From the NCBI GenBank assembly GCA_958496175.1, contig OY292278.1, forward strand, positions 46,066,001 to 46,130,000: 64,000 nt of DNA, read 5' to 3'. Of the stretch, positions 24,550 to 37,709 are shown piece by piece. Made by a program: the position numbers and the translations under genes. The DNA is from Sisyra terminalis. Its lineage: Eukaryota > Arthropoda > Insecta > Neuroptera > Sisyridae. The stretch's first letter is position 1; each line of letters starts with the position of its first letter. The notes below the pieces were generated by a model. The model was not told the origin of the DNA. It searched no databases and saw only the letters and a program-made list of their open reading frames with translations.

Positions 24550-25190
24550 CTGCAAGGAGCAAATAAAACACAATTAAACTAATGCCACACAATGTATAAT
24601 GCTAAAACAAAACCAACAAAAATGCCCACATACAACAACAATAACAACGAAGGCAAAAAAAAATCGGACAACACACAGGGAACAAATGTTTTATTTCCTG
24701 GAGCTGGACAAATTTCTGTGGCAGATGTGTTATTTGTTTCGCAATGTGCAACACAACCGACAACCCATTTGTAATTTTTTCGAAAGATACTTATGGAAAA
24801 GACATTTGGGAAATAAAACGAATAAAAATAAAATATCCAAGCTTTTCCATGTGACAGAGATGAACTTGTTGAGGTAATCCAACGGGATTTGTTCAACGAA
24901 ACGTAAGCTGGAATTTACGGAAAAAGGACAAAAATCAAATTTTTATAAATAACAACAAATAAAAACACAATGTAAATTTTTCGTTTCGCCTTTAATAGAA
25001 TCAAAACCAAAGCAACATATCTTCCAATGTTTAATCCTCAACGTAAATTTAGGCCATATCATTAATCAAATTAGATAAAGATGCATTGCATTTTTTTTCA
25101 GCTATTTTAAATACGTTTTTTTAACTAAAACCCTAAAAAAAACATCCAGAAACAACCACCAAATCCAATTTGGTACCACAATTTTTTTGT
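24550..25190 (-). other. Probable mib1 intron upstream of the exon
   Basis: AT-rich DNA leading into the acceptor. Overlapping open frames on both strands around 24579-24896 lie outside the exon and look accidental. Confidence 0.5.
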
Positions 25191-25417
25191 TTTCAACAGA
25201 TTACAAATATTGAATATTTAAATTTTAAAAGTATTTAATTTTGATTTTGATTTTTGTTTATTGCAATATATAATTTATATCAAACTTCGCTGTGAGACAA
25301 CATCACATATATTGATCAATATTATTATTATTAATATTTTTACTATCATGATTATTATTATTATTTTAAATTTTCCTCCCTCAAATGAATAACATATTAT
25401 GTTCCTTTTTGTAAACT

Positions 25418-25497
25418 ATTGTAAGGCCCTTAGGGAGCTTCGGCTTCAGGGCCTAAAATATTAATTAAATAAATAAATTAATAAATAAATAAATTAC
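25418..25497 (+). mobile_element. LINE 3' tail with AAAT repeats
   Basis: AAGGCCCTTAGGGAGCTTCG followed by GCTTCAGGGCC can fold into a short hairpin. It is followed by an AATAAAT/TAAATAAA microsatellite tail. This layout is typical of non-LTR retrotransposon 3' ends. The preceding ~200 bases rich in ATT (25200-25410) may be its 3' untranslated part. No reverse transcriptase remains. Confidence 0.65.
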
Positions 25498-26108
25498 TTG
25501 GGAATACCAATTCAAGTAACTAAAAATTAACGAAAATTTCTCTAATGTTCAAAAAACATAAGCCAAAGAAACCATAAACAGGGAAACATGAACTACAGTG
25601 GTACCAAAGAACAACAGGCAATATTCATTGACAAAACTTTACCATTAACTTAATATTAATGTTTTTAAGTTTAAAGAAACCATGAAATTACTTTTTTATA
25701 ATTGTTGCATACCAACTCTTTGGGTTGTTAACCAAAAGAGAAAGAAAGAAATCCACCATGAAGGGATTGGTACGCCTTAACAATCCAACACTGCAACTAA
25801 ATCTTATTTTTTTTTAATACTTAAGGCCAAGTAACTGAGCAAACTTCAGGGACTGACATACTAAATACCTTTCCAGAATGTTCAGACCAAATTTCCGGAT
25901 TTTTAAGTCCGAAATTCGCTTTTTTTCTGTGATCTTATTTAGATCAATTCAAGATCCATTAATGCTTTCGTTCGATTTGAGTAATATCCCCTGAAGAATC
26001 TCCCAATCTTCACCCAAGGCCTAAGGATTGCCCAAGCATTAACGCTGAAATTCAACCAAAATAAATGAGCAAAAATTTTAAAATGGCGTTTAAATAGTAT
26101 TGAGTTAA
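25498..26108. other. No recognisable feature
   Basis: Low-copy DNA; nothing seen. Confidence 0.4.
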
Positions 26109-26410
26109 CAAATAAGATTTTTTCGCTGACTTTGAACAGCCATAGTGTTTATACAATATATTGTGGTCTTATTTACGTAATATAATTTACAAAAGTAAAC
26201 TATAAATACAAATTTGAACAAAAGTTCAAACAAATGATACTGACGTATTACCCAGAAACGTATTTCGATTGTTAAGCAATTTTCCTCAGTGGTTACATGA
26301 CTCATCACATAGCAATTATGGAGCAATCTAATACTACTTGATAACCACTGAGGAAGATTGCTTGGCAATCGAAATACATATCTGGGCGATACGTCAGTCA
26401 TTCATTTGTT
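26109..26410. mobile_element. MITE-2 copy with both arms close together
   Basis: It begins AAATAAGATTTTTTCGCTGA. The minus-orientation core (CGATTGTTAAGCAATTTTCC near 26267) and the plus-orientation core CTGAGGAAGATTGCTTGGCA (26348) face each other across about 65 bases. The right terminal word is replaced by unrelated sequence. Confidence 0.8.
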
Positions 26411-26522
26411 TCAATTTTTGATCTCAATTATATTTATATAAAATAACAGTAAATGAATCTTTTTTTTGGATACCTACTTAATATTTGATGTTTTTATTTC
26501 ATCTTACGTAGCCTCATCAGGT

Positions 26523-26685
26523 AATCAATTACAAAACATCAATTGTTAAATTCATATGTTAGTTTTTAACATATTGTTATTTTTCAAGAGGATACAAGTA
26601 ACATGGTATTATTATTGTTTTGATGCCGAAAATATTATACATGAATTTAACAATTGATGTTTTGCAATTGAGTACCGGATTTCAT
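26523..26685. repeat. Short inverted repeat
   Basis: AATTACAAAACATCAATTGT at 26527 is inverted at about 26653-26680 (AATTTAACAATTGATGTTTT). It is preceded on the minus strand by CTGATGAGGCTACGTAAG, a faint echo of the CUGANGA box without a good stem. Confidence 0.6.
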
Positions 26686-26689
26686 ACAT

Positions 26690-27127
26690 TGTATAAACAA
26701 TAGGTTTTATTTAATTTTTCGTTGTAAAAATCCTATTTTTTTTAAATTTTTTGGTTGATTCATTAATTTTGGAGTTAAGCTAGTCTTTAATTATAAATTC
26801 CTGCTTCGAGTAAATTAAATTATCCTGATCCTAGCAAATGCAATATATAAGCTTTTTTCCATGAACATTAGGTTTAGGTGTCGATGTTGAAGACCCATCA
26901 ACCACTCAATTAAAGACCCATTCTGAGTGTGCTTTTCTGACGGCTAATTTCCACTACTTATTCTATATTTGGGAATTTTTAAATGACCTAATGTTTTTAT
27001 GTAAAAAAAATTAAACCCATATATTTTTACGGCCCCCAAAGATCGGATATCGAGGTTTCCGTTTAGATAGACGGTTCACCTGGAGAAATTAGGAATCATG
27101 GCCCAAAAACTAGGAAGATATATTAAT
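26690..27127. other. No recognisable feature
   Basis: Low-copy AT-rich DNA. Confidence 0.4.
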
Positions 27128-27129
27128 TA

Positions 27130-27812
27130 GACTGGGCCAAAAAAATCGACAATTTTTTTTTTTTTTTGAAAAGTATATCGAAAATATTGTTTTCGAAAAT
27201 ATTATTGAGCCCTTAATATTAATATTAAGAGGTCTATCATCTTTAATTTCGATTTTTTATTTGTGCTTTCATTTTTGCGTCAATGCTGTCAAACTATCAA
27301 GGTAAAAAAATTTGTCTGCACATATATTTATAGAAAATTAAATTACCTACAAAAAAGGTCTCTTTGAAATTTTTTGACAGACACACCGTTTCCGAATAAT
27401 CAAGCTTTAAACATTGATATAATTTTTAGATTTATCTTCTTTATTTTGGAATTTTGTAACTAACGAAAAAATAAATATATATAAATTAAAAATATAGATT
27501 CTTGAAGGGAATTTAATGCTCTACAAAAAAGGTCTCTTCACGTTTTTACATAAAATCCCTCTTTCAAAAGTTATTCACAATTAAAGTTGAATGAAATATA
27601 ATATTATTGTTTTTTTCGTTTTTCTTTCGTGTAATAAATAGCTGTTAACCGAGAATAGGTTTGGATATATTATGAAATTTAGATATTTCCAGCGATAAAA
27701 TTGATAAAATGATGATTTATAATCATGTAACATATCAATTTGTCCCACTGAATAAAAAAAAAAGTTGGTTCAACAACGAAGAAAACAATAATTTAATATT
27801 TCATTCAACTCA
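27130..27812. mobile_element. MITE-1 copy, right half truncated
   Basis: It starts GACTGGGCC after TA, has a complete left arm, and shares the central spacer word TTAACCGAGAATA with the 2345-3712 copy. It stops shortly into the second arm at TTTCATTCAACT. Confidence 0.85.
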
Positions 27813-30275
27813 AAAAAATAAAGCCGAGAAATTCGAATTTATTAGAAATTTACTATATCAGCTATTAATCCTCCCCTCCTTTTCAAAGTTTAGAAATTTT
27901 GAATTTTCTTTTTGAATAAAAAAGAATTTTCAAAATTGAACTGCTGTAAAACAAATCGGAACTTTCATACATTAAAAAAATATCATAAAATCCATAAGTT
28001 CGGCATCTATTGTAAAAATAAAAAACTTTTTCAATCAGAAATTGAAAGCTTTCAAATTTTGAAATAAATGAGCTTTAATTTGAACTGATCTGATTAAATT
28101 TAATTTCATACAAGTTTCCCCTGAAACAAGGGAAATTCTAACAATAATCCATGACAGCATATTATTTTTAGATATAATTCTACCAATGGTTGGAACAAAG
28201 ATGAAAACACCAACGCAAATTGAAACAAAACCTTTAATTCGAGGAGATATCTTATTTATAAAACTGATCATTCCCTATTATTCGATACTTATCTCCAGGC
28301 ACTTTGGCAAAACACAATTTCATATTATTTTTTTTTCTGTTCCATCTCATCCACGGCTAAAAATTTTAATAAGGAAAGATATTTGATAAATATTGAAATC
28401 TTTATGCTTCATTTTCTACCCTCGTTTTTTGATTTATTTATTCATTTCGCTATGAGCGGAGCGAAAAAAAGAAACATTCAGTATTCTCTGCGGGTGTATC
28501 CGCCTTTATAATTCTATTCAAATAAGAAAAAAGAACGTAAATATTCATACCTTTTCCCATATCAAATACAATTCATAAAAGTAAAGTATAAAATTTCCAT
28601 TCAACCTCCTTAACATATATTTCACATAAAGCGGCCATCCGTTATATATGTATGGCTACATAAAAAAAAAACGAGCACCAAATACTTTATAGGTAAATAG
28701 ATCGTGGAAAATAGATTTTTTGACCTTTCGCCACAAAAATATTATATTATGAAAAAATTTCCGTCTATTACATGACGTAGATATATATATGCGAAATAAA
28801 TTTATAGGCAGTGACTATAAAACTATCGTGAAGATAGTCCCTAAGCTTTTATTGCTAAATGGATTTGTCCCTAATCTAACGTGGCCAAGACGAAGAAAAA
28901 AGTGGCCATATTCTTTGGGAATTCCCCGGCCGTAAAACCGTAATACCTAAACGTTTTCAAATTGTGTTCAAACCCCAAACATATCATCACACACTGTCGG
29001 TTATAGTTATAGGAAAAACCAAACGGTCCCCCCGCTTTTTCTTCCTTCTTCTTCTTCCACTCGGAATTCAATTTGATTTCAAATTAATGGCCTCATAAAA
29101 TCCGCTGTCCTGACATCAATAAATAGCACTTGCGAAAATCGGCTGAGTGTTATCGAAAATGTATGTCGATATCACACAATTATAACCATAAATATTGCCT
29201 AAACCCTTTTTTGCCTTAGTGGAACGATCTGCGAAGGATAAAACGGATAATAAGTGATTACACATAAAAAATATATATATACATATAACTTCCCTTCCTA
29301 GAGGAATCGTAAATATTCTGCGAAGAAAATCGCAACATTTTAAAAAAGATAAAACGACCATTTATTCAAAAATATTGTCAAATAAAAAAAACTCTGATTT
29401 ATCACCCCCGAATTGCGCACATCCCTTCAATTGCTTCGAAACTATTTCGAAATCAGTTAATCAAAACGCTGGCAAAAACGACAGTCGAAATAAGCAACGC
29501 CATTTCCACCACCTTGGCTACAGGGTAATATATATGCGGAAAATTTTATGTGGGTAGTTTTCTGTGACTGCTGTTATTTACAATGTCACGTGTGAATGAC
29601 ATTAAAAGCACACAACCTCCCTCATCTGAAACACAGCCGCTATCTCACCCACCTACCCCTCATTCCAACCCCTAATATATACTATATATATATATACAGA
29701 TATGTGCTCGGAAAAATATCTGCACATTTTTCCGACCTTTTAACGAATGGGCAACCCATCGTACACAAAAATCGGTGGAAAAAACTTATAAGTCGATCTA
29801 CAAATCTTGTGGTTTTTGTTATGAAATCTAGTCATGTGTACACATTTTATATAGACATATATTTGAGAAATCCGATTTCATATAGCATACCGAAAGGCCT
29901 TCATCGCAAAAATCAATACTTAAACATTAATCTATTGGAGAAAGGCCTTACCATTTTTTGATGCAACATATTGCATTTTAAATTTCTGGTATTATTTTTT
30001 TCATCAATACTGGATTGAATTTGCTTCAGATAATCATATTAGAACCATTTCAGTAAGAGAAACCAATATACTGTAGAAGAAATTTATAGGAGAGGTTTTA
30101 AATTGCTCAAATTTTTAGGCCACTTAACGATGCAAGTCACCTCTGTATTAAAAGAATCACCCTTATACATTCCAAATAATTTTAAAACTCTTAAAATTAA
30201 GATACCGAAAATTGTGAGGAAATCGGAAAGTTTTTGTTTAGATTAGATTGTTCAGATTAGCTTAGAAATTACATA
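27813..30275. other. No recognised gene
   Basis: About 2.5 kb with moderate GC patches (28870-29560). A short TA run lies at 29680-29697. The 121-codon frame at 29596-29961 (+) and minus-strand frames at 28035-28271 and 29116-29361 have no family motif. Confidence 0.4.
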
Positions 30276-30582
30276 TCTAATATTATAAAGAGGAAAGATT
30301 TGATTGTTTGTTTGCATTGAATAGGCTCCGAAACTACTTGACCGATTTGAAAAATTCTTTCACTGTTGGGAAATTACACTATCTCCGTGAACATAGGCTA
30401 TATTAAATTTTCAATTTATTAAATGTGTCTTTTTAAAGTTGACAAAGCAGTGTTTTCAGGTATGATTATGTTTTTCGTAAAAGAAATAAGGGAAATAAAA
30501 TTTTTCATATACCAGTACAAATAGCAAATCTGAAAAGAAAATAAAATCTACCCCTACGTTACGCAGACGAAGTCGCGGAGAT
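30276..30582 (+). mobile_element. Helitron copy, deleted inside and at the 3' tip
   Basis: It begins TCTAATATTATAAAGAGGAA after A, matching the 5' end at 12805. It drops from TAGGCTATATTAAATTTTC straight to the 3' part TTATTAAATGTGTCTTTTTA, and ends ACGCAGACGAAGTCGCGGAG without CAGCTAG. Confidence 0.85.
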
Positions 30583-32030
30583 CTATATACAAATATATTC
30601 TCAATTGGTGATATGAAACAACATAGTTAAAACTTGAAGGCTAAAATGAGAGAATGGCAGCTTTAAATATGTCGTTTAAGGAATCTGAATCGGTTTGAGG
30701 TATTATTATTTGTTGTCAATTATAAATACATTAACACCTGTTTCCGAATCCATAAATTACACCTTTGAATCTGCATTTTTCTCATAACTATATTATTTAT
30801 TATCTCTTTTATTATTTATTATTTATTTTCAATTTCACACCTGTTTGGAATTTATTCGGTTTTGCTCATAATAATGGTCATTATGAAGCAAAGATCAAAA
30901 AAATTGTATTTTAGGGTCAGTCCAAATAAAGTGGTCCAAAAATAAATGAAATGGTTGCTCGACCATTTTAAAAAAAATAATTTTGTTTGTGCTATCACCC
31001 CAACATGTTGGTAGTCCAAAATCATCATTATTTTAATTTTATTGTTTTTAGTTTTCCGGTGGTAGCCATATTAGTTTTACTAGGCGCAGACACTTTTGCC
31101 CTTTTAAGGGTTTGCGGGAACTTGATTATCTCAGGCCCTATTTGTCCTATCAAAATGAAACTAAAAGCAGTGGGTTTATGAAAATATAAGCTATAAGGTT
31201 GTAATGAGACGTTTTCACCTAAATTTAATTATAAGGGGTGAAATTTCAGCCTAAATTTTTAGCTCTCATTTGTAAAAACTCCAATTTTCACGGAAAGATT
31301 GTGAAAGAAGGGAAAGAGTCTACACGTTGAAACTTTTTTTACAAACAAATAGGTACTATTTGTATTCAAAAACGAAATTTGAAGTCTGAGACTTTCAGCC
31401 TTTTTGAAATAAAAAATAACAAAATTTGGAAATTTTCAAACTTTGCAATTTTCTGAGCTCAATATCTCTGGTGGGGGGCTAGATAAAAATCTGAAATATC
31501 ACCCCATTATAATACTGTACGATAGTATTATGCAAGTAAAATTTGGAGTTTGAGATTTGACTAGGAGCAGAGGTATTGCAAGCACAAAATGTCAAAATAA
31601 TGCATACTTCAGTAGGTAAAAATAATGTATTTAACCATTTAATATGAAACATATACTTGGCAAAAAATACATTGTACATAAAACAACATATACTCTGGGC
31701 TAACTGTTATTCATATCTTAAATTTAAAACGTATACTTCTTTCTGAAAAAAATGTCTTTCTTCCATCGAAAAAATTTTTTAAATATTGATATCTCGAAAG
31801 CTAAGCGAAATAACAAAAAAAAAATCCATTATGATTTACTTCGTCGAGGTCTACTATAAAATCAGTCTTCAAATCGTAGTGCCGGAAAAATCATAGTTTT
31901 TGTCTTGGGGATATTTTGTTCAGTGATATTTGTTCTGCGGATATTTTGACGGGAATATTTTGTCGGAAGATTAAATATCATGGAACTCATCCTTATATCC
32001 CTTTACCTTACTGTATCAATAACAATTCAC
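30583..32030. other. No recognisable feature
   Basis: Low-copy AT-rich DNA. A run of GATATTTTG-type words lies at 31910-31960. No gene seen. Confidence 0.4.
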
Positions 32031-32039
32031 GTGGCCACA

Positions 32040-32187
32040 TAAATACCAACAAAAAAGAAGGAAATTGCAAAATTCAATGAAAATTTCTTAGGAAAACTAG
32101 ATGAACATCCAAGTAACTATTTGGACAAAATTAAAACCATAAATCAGCTACAAAGGAATCCAACAGACCTACAAAATACATTCTAAT
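32040..32187 (+). pseudogene. Jockey-type LINE, last part of ORF2
   Basis: The frame reads KKEIAKFNENFLGKLDEHPS, then NYL, QLQRNPTDLQNTF and stop. This is the same KEEI-KF--xFL-KLD-H segment as at 23500-23590, from the end of a jockey-clade ORF2. Only the last ~45 codons remain. Confidence 0.75.
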
Positions 32188-33482
32188 AGAAAAATCACCA
32201 CAATGGAAGGTGCATTTTTTGGAAACTGGACATTTTAAGCAAAACTTTTTCAAATCCAGTTTCCCAAATCATATGAACTATATATATCACTAATTAGTCC
32301 GAAATTAACAAACTTTAAGTTTCCATGAAAACTTCATATATCCATTAACATTTCATTCGAGGGTGCAAATTGGTCACTCTTCATCAAACACAAAGATCTA
32401 CTTATTTTCATAGTACATTCACTAGTACTATGCTAGGCACTTTCAAATAAAGTGTAAAAATGATTCAAATAATTCCGGGATTCCAAGTTGCATAAAAACG
32501 ATTGAGGTTTTTTAATGAACTTAGGGAACTTTTTGAACTTTAAAAGTATAAGAAAGAAAGCTTCAGTGCATTGATTTGGGAAACAACCCCAAAAATCCCA
32601 AAATATTGATACATTTCAGAAGAACACAGATCTACAAGATACATTCTAATAGAAAAATCACCACAATGAACTAGTCTACTGGAAACATTCCTCAATTGGA
32701 TGCATTTATGGTCCATTTTTTAGAATCTGGACATTTTAAGAAAAACCTTTCCAAATCTAGTTTCCCAAAACATATGAACTATATATAAATATCACTAATT
32801 AGTATGAATTTAAAAAATTTAAAGTTTCCATGAAAACTTTATATATCCATTAACATTTCATTCAAGGATGGAAATTGGCCACTCTTCATCAAACACAAAG
32901 ATCTACTTCTTTTCATTAACAATTATAGATGTGAAAAAATTGTACTTTCAAATAAAGCTTTTTAAAAAATAATAAAGCAAAATAAGATTTTTTCGCTGCT
33001 TTGAACAGTTATACTGCATATACAATATAAAGAATATATTGCGGTCCAATTTATGTAGTTATTTATGTTTGTTATAATTCACCTTTGTTAATCATCACAA
33101 AACAGTTATGGAGTGATCCAAACTACTTGATAACCACTGAGGAAGATTGCTTGGCAATCGAAATACGTATCTGGGCAATACGTCACGAATATTTTTGTTT
33201 GAACTTCTGTTCAAATTTCTGTTTATAGTATGATTTTGATATATTGTTATATTAAATTGAACCGCAATATATTCTATATATTGTATACACAGTAAAACTT
33301 TTCAGGTCTAAAGAACTTTTGACCCCTAATTCCGGAATTCCAAGTTACCAAAAAATGATTGAAGTTTTTGAATGAACTTAGAGAACTTTTTGAACTTTGA
33401 AAGTATAAGAAATGAAGGTTTCAGTGCATTGATTTGGGAAACAACCCCAAAAACCCCAAAATTTTGATACATCCAATTCGAA
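32165..33482 (+). repeat. Tandem duplication (A-B-A-B) interrupted by MITE-2
   Basis: Segment A (32165-32400: ACATTCTAATAGAAAAATCA, TCACTAATTAG, GTTTCCATGAAAACTT, CATCAAACACAAAGATCTAC) recurs at 32635-32935. Segment B (32475-32612: TTCCAAGTTGCATAAAAACG, AGTGCATTGATTTGGGAAAC) recurs at 33317-33480. The second A and B are separated by a MITE-2 copy (32989-33300), so the duplication came first. A inverted copy of A is found at 45590-45725. The first A begins inside the jockey end. Confidence 0.85.
32989..33300. mobile_element. MITE-2 copy
   Basis: It starts AAAATAAGATTTTTTCGCTG. It contains the plus-oriented core CTGAGGAAGATTGCTTGGCA (33137) and ends ATTCTATATATTGTATACAC. The 3' terminal word is lost. 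The same A/MITE-2 junction is present inverted at 45575-45600. Confidence 0.85.
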
Positions 33483-34309
33483 GAACAATAAAAACAATTA
33501 AGAGTATTCATAACACCGATAGTATGTTTGATATCAGGAGACATACATTTGTGGTGCAAGAAAAGGCATTGGTAACGAGGTGGTTGAGGTGGTAAATTCA
33601 AACGTTTCATGTATTTAACGGAAATGATGTAAAGGTGGTTGTTGAAGGCGTGACAGTTGAATTGATCTAATGAATACACACGTGATCTGAAGCGTTCAAC
33701 GCCACCGCCAACACAACCCTGTTTAAACCCTGTTAGTTGTCAACACCTACCCTCACCCACAAATCATCCCTTTGTACAGCGAACGATATGCACCCATCCG
33801 ATAAGGACAAATTAATATCCACATCATTCGCCGTCCTTTACGGGCGTGCAACTCAACCACTACTATCGGCTCTGCAAGAACTCATAGTGGAGGAATATGA
33901 AAATATTAACATTTACCTTAAACAGCACGCTATGGTAAAGCTGTGCTAGCTGAACAATCTTGGGGTAACTGGAAAACGTCGACCAACATTACATGGAATC
34001 TGAATGGGGAATGACGGCACGCAATATTTTGTTTTATCACGGTCTCATATCGTTCCAATCGCTATGTGAAAAATCTAATCAACTCACTAGACAGCAACGA
34101 CCTTAATTTTCTTATTATAACTTTATATTAAAACGTTTGACTCGTGTTTGATATTAAAATCATAAGCTACGTCGAGAAACTAAATGAAAGACATTTGCCC
34201 CATTTGCCACATTACCCTTACAAATTTTCCATTCGATAGTAAAAAAAAACCAACTACCAACTACCTTCAACGTAATTTTGGTGAATTGATTACATTTTTA
34301 TTCAATTAA
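33483..34309. other. No recognisable feature
   Basis: Low-copy DNA, slightly GC-richer at 33680-34000. The frame at 33737-33949 has no family motif. Confidence 0.4.
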
Positions 34310-34740
34310 TCTATACAAATATATAAAATTCTTACGTCTGTCTGTACATTTCGATTTTAAACCCAAATTTAGGGTAAATATTTGTTTCAAGAGGCCCTTA
34401 TTCCAAATTTAACATTTTTAAAATTTTTGTCTGTCTGTCTGTCTGTGTGTCTCGATTTAACTAAAGAACGGAACAACTGAATTTAATGAAATTTGGTATT
34501 AAGATACAACACAATTTCCCACAGACTATAGGCTACTTATTATTCCAAAAAAATAATAAGAGAAGGTATGCCCTAGGGATGAAAACCGAAATTTTTACAC
34601 TAGACAAATGAATTATATGTCATTGGAAAGGTAATTTAAAGTTAGAAAATAATCTGTATAAATATTTTTAGTTGAACTGATAAAAAGCACAGTAAATTCA
34701 AATAAAATTTTAAAAAATTGCCTCTTTGAAATATAAGCCT
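34310..34740 (+). repeat. Helitron-like 5' words with GTCT runs
   Basis: AAAATTCTTACGTCTGTCTG (34325) and TTTTTGTCTGTCTGTCTGTC (34422) are followed by AACTGAATTTAATGAAATTT. This order is common at the 5' side of insect non-autonomous Helitrons. No matching 3' CTAG hairpin end was located, so the call is tentative. Confidence 0.4.
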
Positions 34741-34754
34741 TTATATATATAAAA

Positions 34755-34856
34755 CACATAGTTGAGGTTAATATCGTAATGGCTTACGTATCTAACATTC
34801 TGATACTCCTAATTATAAAGACGTGGGTTCGAATCTTACAGTAAACTTTTTTTTTT
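34755..34856 (+). repeat. tRNA-derived SINE or pseudo-tRNA
   Basis: CGTAATGGCTTACGTATCTA resembles a tRNA D-arm/A-box region. GTGGGTTCGAATCTTAC, about 45 bases on, matches the T-arm B box (GGTTCGAATC). The spacing fits a tRNA. The acceptor stem does not pair well and a T10 run follows, so it is read as a tRNA-like SINE head or decayed tRNA and not as a working gene. Confidence 0.65.
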
Positions 34857-35099
34857 ATTTTCTTTTTACAAAATTGTTGTAAATAGACCCTTAGAGTTGC
34901 TCAATAAGGAAATATTAATGAAAAAAAGTAACAGTAGTAGTAGTAAAAATAATAATAGTAATAAAACTTTAAGTAAATACGTTTTAAAAACCGTGCATAC
35001 ATATATCCCTATATTTATATATCCCCTCTGACTGATGAAATTTTAATATTCGATGTATTCCTTTTAAGAAGTACACATCTGATAAGAATTTTTTTTTTT

Positions 35100-36102
35100 T
35101 TTGAAAATTCATACCCTAAAAGAGTAAAAGGGGTGACTATGTTTGTATGAGAAAATGTAGAGTTAATCAACAATCGAAATTTTGAATTTAATAAGTGTAA
35201 TAAATAAATAAAAAAATAAATAATAATAAGTTTCTGTTTTTGTTATATCATTTTAACTACAGCATTTTAAATAACGTCATTTCACTTAATTAGTATGAAA
35301 GTTTAGGTCGTAGGTACTTACACCAAAAACCAAAGAGGGGGTTTTTAATTTTTGTTTGTTTTTCAACAACCAAACTTTTTTAAAATCTAATTCTTTGAAC
35401 CAATGATTGTGACCTGGAGCAATTATTTAACATTAAGGGAGCAATTTTTTGTCATATATTTCATTATCAATCAAAAAATAAAATCTTCGATACCAACTTT
35501 TCTTCGGTATTTAGAAAAATTTTAAAATCAATTATTGTTTTTGAAAATAAATAAAATATTCGAATTTCCTTCCACGCTTTCTATCTATTTCCAACAATTT
35601 TGTATGTACAACGTCAAAATGTGCGATATCGAGTTGCTCTTTAGCCATGATAATCAAAATAAAGGTCATAATTTTTTTCGTTTTACATTGTATTTTCCAA
35701 TATAAATGCATATTTGTGTCGATGAAATTTGGAAAGTGTTTTTCTTATACGATCCAGTTATATAATAAGAAAGGGTTTTTTGATAATTCCTCCTCTAAAA
35801 GAGTGGAAAATGGTGGCAAAGTTTGTACGGCATAACGTCTAATAAACAATCGAAATTTCAAATTTAATTATCAAGGTATGTTCGTTATAGACGAAAAGTT
35901 TTACCGCTTAAAATAAAACAATGTTAATTTATTATTAGAAATAAAAACGTAGGATCTGCTTTCAAAATTAAACTCTAATATATATATACATATATCTAAA
36001 AAAGGTTAAGTTCATAAGTGAGCATTACGTTTTTTGGCTTTTACATATTGTAAACCTGAAAATCCGATATACCTACTCACAAATAAATGCATTAATGAGC
36101 GA
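35100..36102 (-). mobile_element. Helitron-B-like repeat, rearranged copy
   Basis: It shares TGTAGAGTTAATCAACAATC (35157; echoed at 35842), TTTATTATTAGAAATAAAAA, GGCTTTTACATATTGTAA and CACAAATAAATGCATTAATG with 47397-47675. The words around 35110-35190 and 35795-35870 are two related copies of one segment, so the element is internally duplicated. The CTAG end seen at 47338 is absent. Confidence 0.6.
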
Positions 36103-36339
36103 ATATCGAATAGCGAGAAATTCGGCGAACTGAAAGAAAATGCTTATATAGTTGAAGTTCAGATATTTTAATAATAGGTGCATAGATACACAATGGTTAT
36201 ACTTGATTATGGAGGAACTGGGTTTCGTGCATTTGAACAAATTTTAATTTCGCCGTAGTTTTGTACATTTCAGTAGTGTAAAAGTTGAGACAATGAAATG
36301 GGATTTCTACTAATATTCGAAATATGAAGGCTAGTGTTT

Positions 36340-36736
36340 TGATAACTTTTGACTGTTTTAAGTCATAATTATGACTGACTTTATTGAACTTAACGATAGT
36401 TCTTATTTATGTATAGATGCTGATTGATTTACGGATTAATTGATTCACGGTAGTTATACCTACCGTAGGTATACGGAGTAGACCCATACTCTTTTTAGTT
36501 TATAAATATTTTTTGAAAATTAATTGATCATTATATACAACTATTTTATGCTAAGTAACAGTTTATTAAATGTGTCTTTTTAAAGTTGACAAAATAGTGT
36601 TTTTAAGTATGATTATGTTTTTCATAAAAGAAATAAGACTAATAATAATTTTCATATGCCACTACAAATAACAAATTTAAAAAGAAAATATAATCTACAC
36701 CTACGTTACGCAGACGAAGTCGCAGGGATCAGCTAG
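36340..36736 (+). mobile_element. Helitron, 3' half only
   Basis: It matches the second half of 12805-13752 from GACTTTATTGAACTTAACGA through TTATTAAATGTGTCTTTTTA. It ends ACGCAGACGAAGTCGCAGGG, then ATCAGCTAG followed by T, the intact Helitron 3' end with hairpin. The 5' half is missing. Confidence 0.85.
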
Positions 36737-36737
36737 T

Positions 36738-37488
36738 GATACTATAAGTTAATAACTTCCTTAAACCATAATAATATTTTTACATATCTCAAAAACGATA
36801 AATCGTAGAACAACATCCTTAATCATATAAGAAAGTATAACATCTCCGAAAAGTACAACCCCCAAACATTTTTACCAATGACCAAACTCGAATGATATAT
36901 TCTCCCTATATTTCCTATCGACACATAAATGTATTCATCAAAATATCTATTGAACCATTTCATCATTGAATTGAATTTAGTTTTGCGGAATTTTCACTGT
37001 TTAATGTCGTCAACTTTTAAAATAATGTCAACCTTTGACAAATAAAGATGTAACGAGATAAGCAAATTTGGTTTGATGTCACCCCTGAACCCGTTTCACC
37101 CTACCGCACCGCTTGAATTCTAAAGGAATCGTCTCTTCTTGCGCCTTCGTACGCCCTCCAACTCTCAGGACATTGTCAAATATTTCATTAGAAACGTTGA
37201 CTTTATTAATAAATATCAACATCAAAGAGATCGAGATCTATCGCTATAAAGTATGATCAGTTAAGTATTTTGAATAAATATCACCACAAGCACCAGACAC
37301 GATAATTTTCATTTGTGTAACTTTGATGAAACAAATTAGAAACCATATAAGTCGCCGATGAAATAGGATACTTCAAAGAATAAAAAAGTGAACAAAATTA
37401 TTAAAAATATCCCTTTTTTCTCTGTAGCTATACTAAAAACTTAACTAATAAGAACTAAAGATCTTCCAGATAATTAAATAATCTAAAC
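36738..37488. other. No recognisable feature
   Basis: Low-copy DNA; nothing seen. Confidence 0.4.
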
Positions 37489-37709
37489 CAGTGGTTTTTA
37501 ACCGAGGTTCAATCGAATCGCAGATGGTTCAGTGAGTCAGTCTTTCAGGTTCGGCAGATTTTTTTCATTTTGTACCCCTACTATTAGTATAAACATTAAC
37601 CTTTGTTTTGAATTTGAAAAAATCTTATTTTTTACTCCCAAAAAGGGTTCGGTGAATGCTAATATAAGACTGGTGGGGTCAGTACCTCCAACAAGATTAA
37701 GAACCACTG
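37489..37709. mobile_element. hAT-type MITE with 8-bp target duplication
   Basis: The left end is CAGTGGTTTTTAACCGAGG and the right end, inverted, CAGTGGTTCTTAATCTTG. The flanks are ATCTAAAC (left) and ATCTTAAC (right), a 7-of-8 match. CAGnGGTTCTTAACC ends and 8-bp duplications are the hallmark of hAT elements. 221 bp, non-coding; the 73-codon frame across it is accidental. Confidence 0.9.

Noticed and set aside
24579..24896. Three overlapping frames next to the mib1 exon
   Set aside because: They lie outside the splice-defined exon, on both strands, and none continues the ankyrin reading.
29596..29961. 121-codon open frame on the plus strand
   Set aside because: Runs through a TA microsatellite (the YYIYIYIYR part) and has no family signature.
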